DNA of 64,000 nucleotides from RPRC01 sp034933285 (GTDB lineage: Bacteria; Desulfobacterota; Desulfuromonadia; Geobacterales; Geobacteraceae): positions 285,746 to 349,745 of the forward strand of contig JAYFNT010000009.1 of the NCBI GenBank assembly GCA_034933285.1, given 5' to 3'. Below are positions 1 through 8,234 of the stretch, one piece after another. A program made the translations under genes and the position numbers. The notes below the pieces were generated by a model. The model searched no databases, was not told where the DNA came from, and worked only from the letters and a program-made list of their open reading frames with translations. Every line of letters starts with the position of its first letter. Position 1 is the stretch's first letter.

Positions 1-633
1 AACAGCGGGAATTTCAAGTGAACGGGCAAGAATGGCGGTATGGGAAGTCTTTCCTCCCAGATCCGTAACGAATCCGATAACCTTTTCTTTGTCAACCTGG
101 AGAATGTCAGCCGGAGACAGGTCGTGAGCTATGACAATGACGCGCCCTTCCGTCTCGCCCAGCAATTCGTGCCTCTTTCCGAGCATGTTTCGCAGGACTC
201 GTTCCACGACAGTTTCAACATCGCTGCTGCGTTCACGGAGATATTCATCTTCGATTCCATCGAAAAACCTCATGAATTTCTTTAGCGTCCGTTTGAGGGC
301 TGCCTCAGCGTTGATTCCGGCGTCTTTTATGGTTTCGATGGTTTCGGACGTCAGCATGCTGTCGTCCAGTATCATAAGGTGGGTATCGATAACGTAAAGG
401 TGCTCTGTTCCGCTGGACCTTGTTATCTGCTCTTTTATGGAATGCAGCTGTTCTCTGGTTTTGTTCAGCGCTTCATGAAAGCGCTTGATTTCTGATTGAA
501 TGTCATCAGAGGGTATGGATGTCTCCACGACAACGACCCGGCTTCTTTCAGCAACCCTCGCTTCTCCGATGACGATGCCCGGGGATGCTCCAATCCCCTT
601 GAATATGCGGGTTTTAATCTTCTCCGAATCCAT
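1..633 (-). CDS. ptsI: Phosphoenolpyruvate-protein phosphotransferase (PTS enzyme I), 3' end cut by window edge
   Basis: Only the first 211 codons are present; the gene continues beyond base 1. Enzyme I takes phosphate from PEP and passes it to HPr in the cytoplasm. The N-terminal region contains the typical segment KGIGASPGIVIGEA and ends just after GGKTSHTAILARSLEIPAV, which holds the phosphorylatable His of the GGxTSHxAI motif. The ATG at 633 overlaps the 3' end of the HPr gene by 20 nt, implying translational coupling. The AAGG directly before this ATG sits closer than an ideal Shine-Dalgarno. In this cluster, which has no sugar permease, it probably feeds a regulatory (nitrogen-type) PTS. 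Confidence 0.93.
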   Translation of the reverse strand, partial: MDSEKIKTRIFKGIGASPGIVIGEARVAERSRVVVVETSIPSDDIQSEIKRFHEALNKTREQLHSIKEQITRSSGTEHLYVIDTHLMILDDSMLTSETIETIKDAGINAEAALKRTLKKFMRFFDGIEDEYLRERSSDVETVVERVLRNMLGKRHELLGETEGRVIVIAHDLSPADILQVDKEKVIGFVTDLGGKTSHTAILARSLEIPAV

Positions 634-892
634 CCTTGATCAGATCTCCAAGTGCGTTCATCGCCTCATCCTCATCTTTTCCTACGACTTTTACACGGAT
701 GACGCTACCCTTGGCAGCCGCAAGCATCATGATACCCATGATGCTTTTTCCGTTCACCTCTATATCCTCCCGCTCGATCTTTATATCCGAAGCGAAACGG
801 CTGGCCGTCTTGACAAGCAGTGCAGATGCTCTTGCATGCAAACCAAGTTTGTTGGGTATCATAAATTCTTCGACAAGCATACTGTTTTCCAT
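614..892 (-). CDS. ptsH: HPr phosphocarrier protein
   Basis: A 92-residue HPr, slightly longer than the usual 85-90. The active-site His is in LGLHARAS (H19 from the first Met) and the regulatory Ser is in NGKSIMGIMML (S50). That Ser is the site phosphorylated by HPr kinase, and hprK lies 1.4 kb downstream in the same cluster. HPr accepts phosphate from enzyme I and donates it to EIIA proteins; two candidate acceptors (EIIA-Man and PtsN) are encoded nearby. A second in-frame Met four codons downstream is an equally plausible start, since GGA precedes both. The gene overlaps ptsI by 20 nt. Confidence 0.93.
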   Translation of the reverse strand: MENSMLVEEFMIPNKLGLHARASALLVKTASRFASDIKIEREDIEVNGKSIMGIMMLAAAKGSVIRVKVVGKDEDEAMNALGDLIKDGFGED

Positions 893-986
893 TCCACTCA
901 GTGCGTTTATTTCAAATGAACCATTAAGTGTCGATTAATCCGGGCGACACAATTGATAACAATTTCCTCAAACAGGCAATTGCTTT

Positions 987-1379
987 TTATTTCAGATATT
1001 CACCGGCAACCGAAATGCTTTCCTGCGCGCACTTTTTCAACGCCGATGCCAGATCCGTCACCCCGAGTTTATCCCTTTCGGTGGCAAACTTCATCAACAT
1101 GGGAAGATTTACGCCGGTAAGAACCTCTACCTCATTTTCCCGCAGAAATGAAAGGCTAAGGTTTGACGGCGTACCTCCAAACATATCGGTCATAATGATG
1201 ACACCGTTCCGTGAGACCCTGCGGATGGCCTTTTCGACACTATCCAGGATCTGTTCGACCGAATCCCCCGAACCTATTCCTATGGCTTCAGAATTGTCGA
1301 TTGTTCCGACAATCATCTCCGCTGCGTTCAAAAGCTCGCGGGCAAGCCCGGCATGAGCAATTACAACCAAACCTACCAT
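987..1379 (-). CDS. PTS EIIA component, mannose/fructose family
   Basis: A 130-residue EIIA of the Man family. The phosphorylatable His is H9 in VVIAHAGLA, and the family motif TDMFGGTPSN follows around residue 65. In sugar-transporting systems this domain hands phosphate from HPr to EIIB, but no EIIB, EIIC or EIID gene of the Man family lies in the window. The protein therefore more likely acts as a phosphorylation-state signal. It sits 3 nt downstream of rapZ in the same orientation. This stand-alone arrangement next to rapZ and hprK is, to my knowledge, common in deltaproteobacteria. Confidence 0.9.
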   Translation of the reverse strand: MVGLVVIAHAGLARELLNAAEMIVGTIDNSEAIGIGSGDSVEQILDSVEKAIRRVSRNGVIIMTDMFGGTPSNLSLSFLRENEVEVLTGVNLPMLMKFATERDKLGVTDLASALKKCAQESISVAGEYLK

Positions 1380-1382
1380 ATC

Positions 1383-2240
1383 CTACCCTTTCCCTATATC
1401 TCTATGGGTGACCTTCACAATCACCTTCTTGTCTGTAAAGAATTCTCTCATTTCCTCGGTTATCGCAACCGAACGATGCTTGCCGCCAGTACACCCTGTC
1501 GATATCGTGAGATATGACTTTCCTTCCCTGAGAAAGCCGGGAAGAAGAAATTCAAGCAAACCTGTCAGTTTCTGCATATACAACCGGGCCTCATCCTTTT
1601 CCATTACATATCGTTTGACTTGAGGATCCAGCCCGGTAAACGGGCGCAACTCAGGTATGAAGTGCGGGTTTGCCAGAAAACGGACATCCATTACCAGGTC
1701 GGATTCCAGGGGAATTCCGTACCTGAAACCGAAGGATTGGAGATGGACAGTCATGACTCTGGCGCCATCGCTTCCCCTGACAAGTGAAATCACCACGTCC
1801 TTGAGTTGGTGAATATTGAATTCAGAGGTGTCGACTACATGGGTCGCCTGGTGTCGCAAGCCGGCCAGCTGTTCACGTTCGTAAGTGATACCTTCAAGGA
1901 CGGAACCGCTTTCCGAGACCGGATGACGTCTTCTCGTTTCTGAGAATCTTCGAATTATTACTTCGTCGGATGCATCGAAATAAATGATTTCAACTGCGTG
2001 GCCGGCGTCGCGCAAATCCTGAAGAACCTTCTCGTGCCCACGCAGTGAATCCGGGTCGCGAATATCCATTACCAGCGCCACATCCCTAACCCGGTCCGTC
2101 GATTTCCCCATTAGATCCACGAATGTCGGAACGAGACTCACAGGTAAATTGTCTATGCAGAAAAAGCCCTCGTCCTCAAGAACCCTTACACCGGTAGATT
2201 TTCCCGATCCGGAAATACCGGTAATTATGACGATCCGCAT
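1383..2240 (-). CDS. rapZ: RapZ/YvcJ family nucleotide-binding protein
   Basis: A 285-residue P-loop protein of the RapZ (YvcJ/YhbJ) family. The Walker A motif GISGSGKST is at residues 8-16. The C-terminal domain ends with the conserved stretch around SIGCTGGKHRSV (here STGCTGGKHRSVAI). In E. coli RapZ is an RNA adaptor that senses glucosamine-6-phosphate and directs decay of the GlmZ sRNA. In other phyla the role is less clear. The start ATG lies 3 nt after the hprK stop. Its place between hprK and EIIA-Man matches the link to the nitrogen PTS known from Enterobacteria. Confidence 0.94.
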   Translation of the reverse strand: MRIVIITGISGSGKSTGVRVLEDEGFFCIDNLPVSLVPTFVDLMGKSTDRVRDVALVMDIRDPDSLRGHEKVLQDLRDAGHAVEIIYFDASDEVIIRRFSETRRRHPVSESGSVLEGITYEREQLAGLRHQATHVVDTSEFNIHQLKDVVISLVRGSDGARVMTVHLQSFGFRYGIPLESDLVMDVRFLANPHFIPELRPFTGLDPQVKRYVMEKDEARLYMQKLTGLLEFLLPGFLREGKSYLTISTGCTGGKHRSVAITEEMREFFTDKKVIVKVTHRDIGKG

Positions 2241-2243
2241 CAG

Positions 2244-3203
2244 TCACTCCACTTCTTCCAATGTGATGCGCGATTCCAGCCTTTCAAGGAGATTGTCATG
2301 GAATTCCCGCGTGGAATCATATCCCATGACCCGCAGCAGGAAATTTCTCGCGGCAACCTCAATGATCGAAGTGAGGTTGCGTCCATATCGGACGGGAATC
2401 TTCAGATACTTCAAGTCCACATCAAGAATCTTGTAATAATGTTCATCTAGTCCCAGACGGTCGTAATCTTGCGAGACGTTCCATTCGCACAGTTCAATCA
2501 CCAGGTTTATGATTTTCTTTTCCCTGATGGCTGAGATGCCGTAAAGGTCTTTTATATTGATAATTCCGAGGCCCCTGATCTCCATCCTGAACTGGAGAGT
2601 TTCAGCAGCATTTCCCACCAAAGCGGCCGGCATTTTTCTCTTGATCTGTACTACATCGTCAGCAACAAGTCGGTGCCCACGTATCACTAGGTCCAGTGCG
2701 CACTCGCTTTTCCCGATGCCGCTCTTTCCAAGAATCAGAATCCCGACGCCAAAAACATCCATCAGCACTCCGTGCACATGCGTTGCCGGGAGAAGCCTGT
2801 CCTCCAGATAAGTGGTGATGAGGGAAATGAACTGGGAGGAACCGTGGGATGACCTGAGAAGCGGAATAGCTGCTTTTTCCGCGGCTTCGACAAGGCATGC
2901 AGGTGGTTCAAGCCCAAGAGTGACAATCAAACATACTATGGGAAATGAGCAGAGCCTCTCAGTTTGACTTCTTGCTGTCTCGGGCGAAAGATGTCGAAGA
3001 TAAGATATCTCGGTATTTCCGAGTATTTGCACCCGTTCAGGATATAAGCACTCGGTATACCCGGTAAGTGCCAGGCCGGGTTTCTGAATTTTCGGGGTTT
3101 CCAGCTTGTTCCGCACCCCCTCCCCACCTGCTAACAGAGTCAGGTCAAGGCTATATTTGGTATCGTCCAGAAGGTCCTGAACAGTAAGGTTCCGCGCTTT
3201 CAA
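2244..3203 (-). CDS. hprK: HPr kinase/phosphorylase
   Basis: A 319-residue HprK. It phosphorylates HPr on the regulatory serine using ATP or pyrophosphate and also reverses the reaction. The N-terminal DRTGG-like domain covers about residues 1-130. The catalytic domain has H144 (THVHGVLM), Walker A GKSGIGKSE (159-167) and the acidic pair in LVADDVV. The C-terminal signature EIRGLGIINI is also present. The ATG overlaps the ptsN stop in an ATGA arrangement, so the two are translationally coupled. HprK in a Gram-negative with no PTS permease points to a regulatory rather than a catabolic role. Confidence 0.95.
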   Translation of the reverse strand: MKARNLTVQDLLDDTKYSLDLTLLAGGEGVRNKLETPKIQKPGLALTGYTECLYPERVQILGNTEISYLRHLSPETARSQTERLCSFPIVCLIVTLGLEPPACLVEAAEKAAIPLLRSSHGSSQFISLITTYLEDRLLPATHVHGVLMDVFGVGILILGKSGIGKSECALDLVIRGHRLVADDVVQIKRKMPAALVGNAAETLQFRMEIRGLGIINIKDLYGISAIREKKIINLVIELCEWNVSQDYDRLGLDEHYYKILDVDLKYLKIPVRYGRNLTSIIEVAARNFLLRVMGYDSTREFHDNLLERLESRITLEEVE

Positions 3204-3661
3204 AGACGGTTGTCCCGTTCCACGAGAATACCCATCAAGGCAGCTTCATCCGCAGCATCCATCAGGCGTTTCCTCAAAGAGTAATCCTTGAGCAGGCGTG
3301 ATGTCCTGGCGAGAAGCTTCAGATATCCATCAATAGAAGCCGAATCCGCAATAATAAGCATGAAAAGATGAACCGGCATTCCATCAAGCGATTCAAACGG
3401 AACGCCGGCCCTGCTCCTGCCAACTATGATGACGGGGTCGCCCATCCCTTCAAGAAGAGCATGAGGTATAGCGAGACCGTCACCGATCCCGGTACTGCCC
3501 AATCTTTCTCGTTCAAGAAGGACGTTGAGAAGTCTATCCCTCGCGATATCGCTGCGCAAAGGACACAACATATCGATGAGTTCTTCAATAGCCCCAGCTT
3601 TTGTTGACGATTTCAGATCTTTTTTGATCAGATCCGTTCGCAAGTAAGATGAAAGCCTCAT
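3200..3661 (-). CDS. ptsN: Nitrogen regulatory EIIA (PtsN)
   Basis: A 153-residue EIIA of the fructose/Ntr family. The phospho-acceptor is H67 in GLAIPHALLEG, the expected position. It is the terminal phosphate acceptor of the nitrogen PTS. In Enterobacteria its unphosphorylated form affects potassium transport, ppGpp and RpoN-linked genes. It is followed by hprK with a 4-nt overlap and preceded by hpf 40 nt upstream. The order rpoN-hpf-ptsN is conserved widely in proteobacteria. Confidence 0.94.
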   Translation of the reverse strand: MRLSSYLRTDLIKKDLKSSTKAGAIEELIDMLCPLRSDIARDRLLNVLLERERLGSTGIGDGLAIPHALLEGMGDPVIIVGRSRAGVPFESLDGMPVHLFMLIIADSASIDGYLKLLARTSRLLKDYSLRKRLMDAADEAALMGILVERDNRL

Positions 3662-3701
3662 CTTGGCCAGGCGAATCGCAGACGCGGCATCATATTCGGC
3701 A

Positions 3702-4247
3702 TCATCCTTTTTGAGGTTCGATCAATCCGTAGTTGCCATCCTTGCGCCTGTAGATGACATTGATGCTTTCCGTAGAAGCATCCGTAAAAACAAGGAAATC
3801 CTTGTGCAGGAGATCCATTTGCATTACAGCTTCGTCAACAGACATCGGCTTGATGGAAAATGTCTTTGACTTGATGATTACCGGTTCCTGGCGTGGTTCG
3901 ATGCTTTCAGCAGCAAAAACGGTCTTCTTTACTTTCCGTTCATCACTTTCCGCACCCGGTTTATGTGCCTTGATGCGCTCCTTGTAACGCCTTAACTGAC
4001 GTTCAATCTTATCGACCACGGCATCAATCGCCGCATACATGTCATTGGTTTCCTCAGAGGCCTTTATGGTAATTCCTTTTGCTGTAATGGTAACTTCCGC
4101 GATATGGCGTATTTTTTCAACCGTAAGAAAAACCTGGGCGACAATCGGCTCGTCAATATACTTCTGTACCCTTTCCAGCTTGTCCTGGGCATAATTTTTC
4201 AAGGCATCGCTGGACTCAATATGCCTGAATGTCGTCGTTATCTGCAT
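3702..4247 (-). CDS. hpf: Ribosome hibernation promoting factor, long form
   Basis: A 181-residue protein. The N-terminal S30AE/YfiA domain (about 1-100) begins MQITTTFRHIESSDALKNY. The C-terminal domain (about 125-181) carries the conserved VDEAVMQMDLLHKDFLVF segment typical of long HPF. Long HPFs dimerise 70S ribosomes into inactive 100S particles in stationary phase. The region between the domains is charged and probably a flexible linker. A clear Shine-Dalgarno AAGGAGA precedes the ATG. The gene lies 67 nt downstream of rpoN, separated by a conserved-looking hairpin. Confidence 0.94.
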   Translation of the reverse strand: MQITTTFRHIESSDALKNYAQDKLERVQKYIDEPIVAQVFLTVEKIRHIAEVTITAKGITIKASEETNDMYAAIDAVVDKIERQLRRYKERIKAHKPGAESDERKVKKTVFAAESIEPRQEPVIIKSKTFSIKPMSVDEAVMQMDLLHKDFLVFTDASTESINVIYRRKDGNYGLIEPQKG

Positions 4248-4275
4248 ATAACCGTCTCCTTTTCATTTTTCCATC

Positions 4276-4310
4276 CGGCAACTTAAGGACCTGTATTGTC
4301 CTTGGCCGGA
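4276..4310 (-). other. Intergenic hairpin between rpoN and hpf
   Basis: The inner stem AAGGAC / GTCCTT with a 7-nt loop is enclosed by CCGGC / GCCGG. No U-run follows on the minus strand, so it is not a standard terminator. It could be an RNA-processing or stability element that separates rpoN from hpf expression. This role is inferred from position only. Confidence 0.4.
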
Positions 4311-4314
4311 GATA

Positions 4315-5766
4315 TCAAAAAAGTCTTTTTCTTTCCGATGATGATCCGATCTTCATCATTTCACGATACTTTGTAACTGTTCGCCGGGCAATGGTAATGT
4401 TGTGCGTTGACAGAATTTCGGCTATCCTCTGGTCGCTCAAGGGTTTACGCTGATCTTCGGCATCAAGGATCTCCTTGATCTTGTTCTTGACACTTTCCGA
4501 AGCAATGGAATCACCCTCAATGGTCGATATCCCGCTGTTGAAGAAAAACTTCATTTCCAGAAGCCCTTGTGGAGTCTGCATATACTTGTTGGTGGTAACC
4601 CTGCTGATCGTTGATTCATGCATGCCGATATCTTCAGCAATGTCGCGAAGGACAAGAGGCTTCAGATACTCGATACCTTTCTCCAGAAAGTCCCTCTGAA
4701 ACTTTACTATACTTTTCGCAACCTTGTAAATTGTGCGCTGACGCTGATGGATGCTCTTTATCAACCAGAGCGCAGAGCGCATTTTGTCGCTTATGTACTC
4801 TTCCGCTTTCTGATCGCTGGCAGCAGCGGTTTTGCCGTCACCTATATAGAGCGGGTTGATCCTGATATTGGGCATGCCCTCATCATTCAGTACAACCACC
4901 AATTCTTCACCTACTTTATAGACGAAAATATCCGGTGATATATAGTGTACATCATCCTGACTGAACTGCCTGCCGGGCTTGGGATCCAGGCTCGCAATAA
5001 TCTTTGTCGCGGCAAGGACCTCTTCGACATCAATTCCGAGTGCTTTAGCGATCTGTCTGTATTTGCGTGTTTCCAGCTCTTTGAGATAATCGCAGAGTAG
5101 CGACTCGATAATGGTACCCGACATGCCGAGTTGTCTTACCTGGAGCAGCAGACATTCCCGTAAGTCACGTCCCCCGACCCCCATCGGATCAAATTCCTGA
5201 ATCTTTTTCAGTACAGACTCCGTAAAAGATTCTTCCACTCCGCAACTTATCGCGATATCTGATACGGTAGACCTGAAATAACCTTCATCATCAATATTAC
5301 CTATGATTTCAGCACCTATGGCCAGCTCTTTCTCGGAAAATCTGGCCATGTTGAGCTGCCACATCAAGTGATCGACCAAAGTGGCTTTTTTTGTGAGCAG
5401 GTTTTCATATGACGGACGATCATCCTCATCATCGTAATAATGCTCTCCGGAGCTGAAATTATAGCTGTCAAGATAGGTCGCCCAATCCATTTCGCGCAAT
5501 GTATCCTCGCCAGCCTTCACCTCCTTGAATATTTCGCCTTCCTGCTTGAGATCAGCCTCCTTTTCATTGATTTCAAGTGAGTCCGGCTCTTTGATTTCCT
5601 CAATCTCGGCAGTTTCGTCGAGCACCGGGTTTTCCTCAAGTTCCTGGCGAACAATATCCTGCAGCTCCAAACGTGAAAGCTGGAGAAGCTTGATGGCCTG
5701 CTGCAACTGGGGCGTCATCACCAGTTGCTGCGAAAGCTTCATCTGTTGTCGCATTTCAATGGCCAT
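4315..5766 (-). CDS. rpoN: RNA polymerase sigma-54 factor
   Basis: A 483-residue sigma-54. Region I is Gln/Leu-rich at the N-terminus (MKLSQQLVMTPQLQQAIKLL). Region II is acidic (about 50-120), and the core-binding and DNA-binding regions follow. The RpoN box at the C-terminus reads ARRTVTKYRE, the invariant motif contacting the -24 element. The C-terminal tail after it is short. It directs RNA polymerase to -24/-12 promoters that need an AAA+ activator; matching promoters are seen in this window at 18324, 34734 and 63974. It lies 44 nt downstream of lptB, as in many proteobacteria. Confidence 0.97.
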   Translation of the reverse strand: MAIEMRQQMKLSQQLVMTPQLQQAIKLLQLSRLELQDIVRQELEENPVLDETAEIEEIKEPDSLEINEKEADLKQEGEIFKEVKAGEDTLREMDWATYLDSYNFSSGEHYYDDEDDRPSYENLLTKKATLVDHLMWQLNMARFSEKELAIGAEIIGNIDDEGYFRSTVSDIAISCGVEESFTESVLKKIQEFDPMGVGGRDLRECLLLQVRQLGMSGTIIESLLCDYLKELETRKYRQIAKALGIDVEEVLAATKIIASLDPKPGRQFSQDDVHYISPDIFVYKVGEELVVVLNDEGMPNIRINPLYIGDGKTAAASDQKAEEYISDKMRSALWLIKSIHQRQRTIYKVAKSIVKFQRDFLEKGIEYLKPLVLRDIAEDIGMHESTISRVTTNKYMQTPQGLLEMKFFFNSGISTIEGDSIASESVKNKIKEILDAEDQRKPLSDQRIAEILSTHNITIARRTVTKYREMMKIGSSSERKRLF

Positions 5767-5810
5767 GGGAGAGTTAACCTACCTGTAGTGGTTTTGCCTG
5801 GCGCCGTCTT

Positions 5811-6551
5811 TCACAGACTGAATTTTTCCCCGAGATAAATCTCTCGCGCCTTCCGGCTCTCCGCAATTGCTCTCGGATCACCGTGTTCCAGGATGCTTCC
5901 TTCGTTAAGTATATATGCTTTATCGCATACTCCGAGCGTTTCACGAACATTATGATCGGAAATGAGAATTCCGATACCCTTATCCTTTAATTCTCCTATG
6001 ATATTCTGAATGTCAAGTACCGCGATGGGATCTATTCCGGCAAAAGGCTCATCGAGAAGGATGAAATCCGGATCAGTTGCCAGCGCACGGGCAATTTCCA
6101 CTCTCCGCCGTTCTCCACCGGAAAGAGCATACCCTTTTATGTCGGCCAGATGCTCGATCTTGAGGTCCACCACCAACCGCTCCAACAGCCCGGTACGTTC
6201 TTCCGCCGCGAGCCCCCTTGCCTCAAGGACAACCATGATATTCTGCCTGACCGACAGTCGCCGGAAAACCGACGGTTCCTGTGAAAGATAACTTAGCCCC
6301 TTTCGAGCGCGTTCATACATGGGAAGTTGAGTAACGTCCTCATCACCCAACAATACTTTTCCGGAATCGGGCCTGGAAAGGCCGACGACCATGTAAAAAG
6401 TTGTTGTCTTGCCCGCACCGTTCGGTCCGAGCAGGCCTACGACCTGTCCGGGAGAAACCTCAAGGTCTACACCGTTGACGACTACCCGGTCTCCAAAACT
6501 TTTCTTCAGGTTTCGTGCATAAAGGGTTTTTTTACGGTTTCTTTTCGTCAT
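5811..6551 (-). CDS. lptB: LPS export ABC transporter ATP-binding protein LptB
   Basis: A 246-residue ABC ATPase with Walker A GPNGAGKTT, the signature ALSGGERRRVEIARAL and Walker B FILLDEPFAGIDP. LptB powers extraction of LPS from the inner membrane with LptF/LptG (not in this window) and its passage onto the Lpt bridge. I chose the ATG at 6551; a GTG directly before it (6554) is also possible because AAGGAAGG lies just upstream. It overlaps lptA by 20 nt, so the two are probably coupled. Position before rpoN is typical. Confidence 0.95.
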   Translation of the reverse strand: MTKRNRKKTLYARNLKKSFGDRVVVNGVDLEVSPGQVVGLLGPNGAGKTTTFYMVVGLSRPDSGKVLLGDEDVTQLPMYERARKGLSYLSQEPSVFRRLSVRQNIMVVLEARGLAAEERTGLLERLVVDLKIEHLADIKGYALSGGERRRVEIARALATDPDFILLDEPFAGIDPIAVLDIQNIIGELKDKGIGILISDHNVRETLGVCDKAYILNEGSILEHGDPRAIAESRKAREIYLGEKFSL

Positions 6552-7035
6552 CACCTTCCTTGCCCTTCGGATGTATGACCGCCATAACCCGCTCCTTGGA
6601 AGAGCCGGTCACAACGCTTTTCTCCTCGTTCACGAAATAGGTGATCTCCTGGCCGCTGACCATGTCTTTCCCCTGAACGACCCTGGGGTTGCCGGTAAGG
6701 GTTATCTTCCCTTCCTTGCTGTAATAAGTGCCGTGCTGACCGGTCCCGATGCGATTCTGCTGGACAATCCTGACATTTCCGTAAGCATCCACCCGGTCAA
6801 CCTGGCCGCCATGCTCTGCATACCTGACAACGAGTCTGTCACAGTATATGGTAATATCATCCTGCTTTGCAACGACCTTACCTGTAAATGTGGCGGTCTT
6901 GCTTTTCGTTTCAGCCTGAAGCTCGTCGGATTTTATGACAAGCGGTCCCTTGTTTCGCTCAGCCTCTGCACTAGTTGAGAACAACACTGAAGAAAACAGG
7001 AACATACATATGGCAAGTGCACTGAACTTGAACAT
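6532..7035 (-). CDS. lptA: LPS transport periplasmic protein LptA
   Basis: A 167-residue OstA-like protein. An N-terminal signal peptide (hydrophobic LAICMFLFSSVLF, cleavage likely after SAEA) precedes a beta-jellyroll repeat domain. Typical segments are TFTGKVVAKQDD, VDAYGNVRI and EGKITLTGNPRVVQG. LptA forms the periplasmic bridge that carries LPS to the LptDE complex in the outer membrane. The gene sits 1 nt after lptC and overlaps lptB. The C-terminal tail is charged (KGKEGDDEKKP). Confidence 0.92.
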   Translation of the reverse strand: MFKFSALAICMFLFSSVLFSTSAEAERNKGPLVIKSDELQAETKSKTATFTGKVVAKQDDITIYCDRLVVRYAEHGGQVDRVDAYGNVRIVQQNRIGTGQHGTYYSKEGKITLTGNPRVVQGKDMVSGQEITYFVNEEKSVVTGSSKERVMAVIHPKGKEGDDEKKP

Positions 7036-7036
7036 A

Positions 7037-7609
7037 TCATTTCTTACGACTGCCGATTATTGCAGTGACATTGCGCGACACTTTCAACTTCTTATTATTG
7101 ATCATTATTTCCATTCCGTTTCCTTCTACCGAGAAATTGCCGTCCGTGAGCTTTACATGGTCATTCGTGCTGATCAATGCCGTTTTGGCATTGTATTCCA
7201 CGTGTTCTGTAGTAAATTTCATCCCCGAAGCAGTCGAAGCAGTAATGTTTCCGACCATTTTAACATCACCGGAGTTCTTGTTATAATCGGCCTTATCAGC
7301 CGTCAAAGTGTATTTACCTGCTGGCCCGCTGCTCTTGAAAACCATTTCCGGGGTTGTGAACCGTATGATTCCCGGATTGTTATAATAATCAACTTTACTG
7401 GCAACAAGATCCCACTGGGTGGTTCCGTCTTTCGTATTGGTATAGCGCACTTTCTGCAATGAGAGGTCAATATTCTTGGGTAGGGCGGCCAGGATATCGC
7501 TAGGCTCTTTGACCTTATGAACCTTGAGGGCGATCGCAACCGTCAAATAGGTTGCCGCAGCGATAACTAAAAAAGCAATAATCCGCCTGATATTATTGAA
7601 GTAATGCAT
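7037..7609 (-). CDS. lptC: LPS export system protein LptC
   Basis: A 190-residue bitopic inner-membrane protein. One N-terminal membrane segment (about residues 9-27, IIAFLVIAAATYLTVAIAL) is followed by a periplasmic LptC/OstA-type beta domain. The segment SLQKVRYTNTKDGTTQWDLVASKVDYY is divergent but follows the LptC pattern in which early strands read 'W.L.A..A.Y'. LptC receives LPS from LptBFG and passes it to LptA. It is the first gene of the lptC-lptA-lptB-rpoN run and has a good promoter directly upstream. Confidence 0.88.
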   Translation of the reverse strand: MHYFNNIRRIIAFLVIAAATYLTVAIALKVHKVKEPSDILAALPKNIDLSLQKVRYTNTKDGTTQWDLVASKVDYYNNPGIIRFTTPEMVFKSSGPAGKYTLTADKADYNKNSGDVKMVGNITASTASGMKFTTEHVEYNAKTALISTNDHVKLTDGNFSVEGNGMEIMINNKKLKVSRNVTAIIGSRKK

Positions 7610-7620
7610 AATTCAGCGAA

Positions 7621-7649
7621 AGTATAGCATCATAGAAAATGGCTGTAAA
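7621..7649 (-). promoter_or_regulatory. Sigma-70 type promoter of the lptC-lptA-lptB-rpoN operon
   Basis: On the minus strand TTTACA (7644-7649) and TATACT (7621-7626) are separated by exactly 17 nt, each 5/6 to consensus. The predicted start is about 5-8 nt before the lptC ATG, so the leader would be almost absent. It lies in the 106-nt gap after kdsC, which suggests that the Kdo genes and the Lpt genes can be transcribed separately. Confidence 0.65.
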
Positions 7650-7715
7650 GCAGATTATGGCACGGAGATTGAAGAAGGATGCATGCAAAATTGAAGCAAT
7701 CGAACCGGCAGTGGC

Positions 7716-8234
7716 TCAGAGATCGTAGTATTTTGCCGCTACTGTTTCCCAATGCCCTTGGCCTTTAAGGATGAGATCACAAACCTCCCTGACGGCTCCC
7801 CAGCCACCCCTGTTCTTCGTCACGTAATGAACATGGTCAAGAACTTCAGATATGGCATCAGCAGGCGCCGCAGCAAAACCAACGCGGCGCAGAAGCGGCA
7901 GGTCGATGATATCGTCACCGATATATGCTACCTGATTGTCCCTGAGTCCTGTTTTTTTGAGCAGATCACGATAAGGTTCCAGCTTGTCCAGGGAACTCTG
8001 ATAAAGATGAGCAATACCCAGCTCAGCCGCCCTGTTGGCAACCACCATGGACTTGCGGCCTGAAATTATTCCCACTGCTATGCCCGCTCTTTGCAGCAGC
8101 TTAATGCCGTGCCCATCTTTGACGTTGAAGAATTTGCTTTCCACGCCGTTGGAGTCGAAGACAATCCTTCCGTCCGTCAGCACCCCGTCTACATCGAGAA
8201 TCAGCAGCTTTACATGTGCGATCCGTTCTTTCAT
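7716..8234 (-). CDS. kdsC: 3-deoxy-D-manno-octulosonate 8-phosphate phosphatase
   Basis: A 172-residue HAD-family phosphatase of the small C0 type, which lacks a cap domain. The nucleophile motif is LILDVDGVLTDG (residues 11-22). Later motifs include IISGRKS (motif II) and the IGDDIIDLPLL segment (motif IV). It hydrolyses Kdo-8-phosphate to Kdo in the cytoplasm. The start overlaps the kdsD stop by 1 nt (TGATG). Together with kdsD, kdsA and kdsB the full path from ribulose-5-phosphate to CMP-Kdo is encoded here. Confidence 0.95.
   Translation of the reverse strand: MKERIAHVKLLILDVDGVLTDGRIVFDSNGVESKFFNVKDGHGIKLLQRAGIAVGIISGRKSMVVANRAAELGIAHLYQSSLDKLEPYRDLLKKTGLRDNQVAYIGDDIIDLPLLRRVGFAAAPADAISEVLDHVHYVTKNRGGWGAVREVCDLILKGQGHWETVAAKYYDL

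Noticed and set aside
7654..7669. Sigma-54-like TGGCAC-GGAGA-TTGAA on the plus strand near kdsC
   Set aside because: The -12 element lacks the GC and no plus-strand gene follows.
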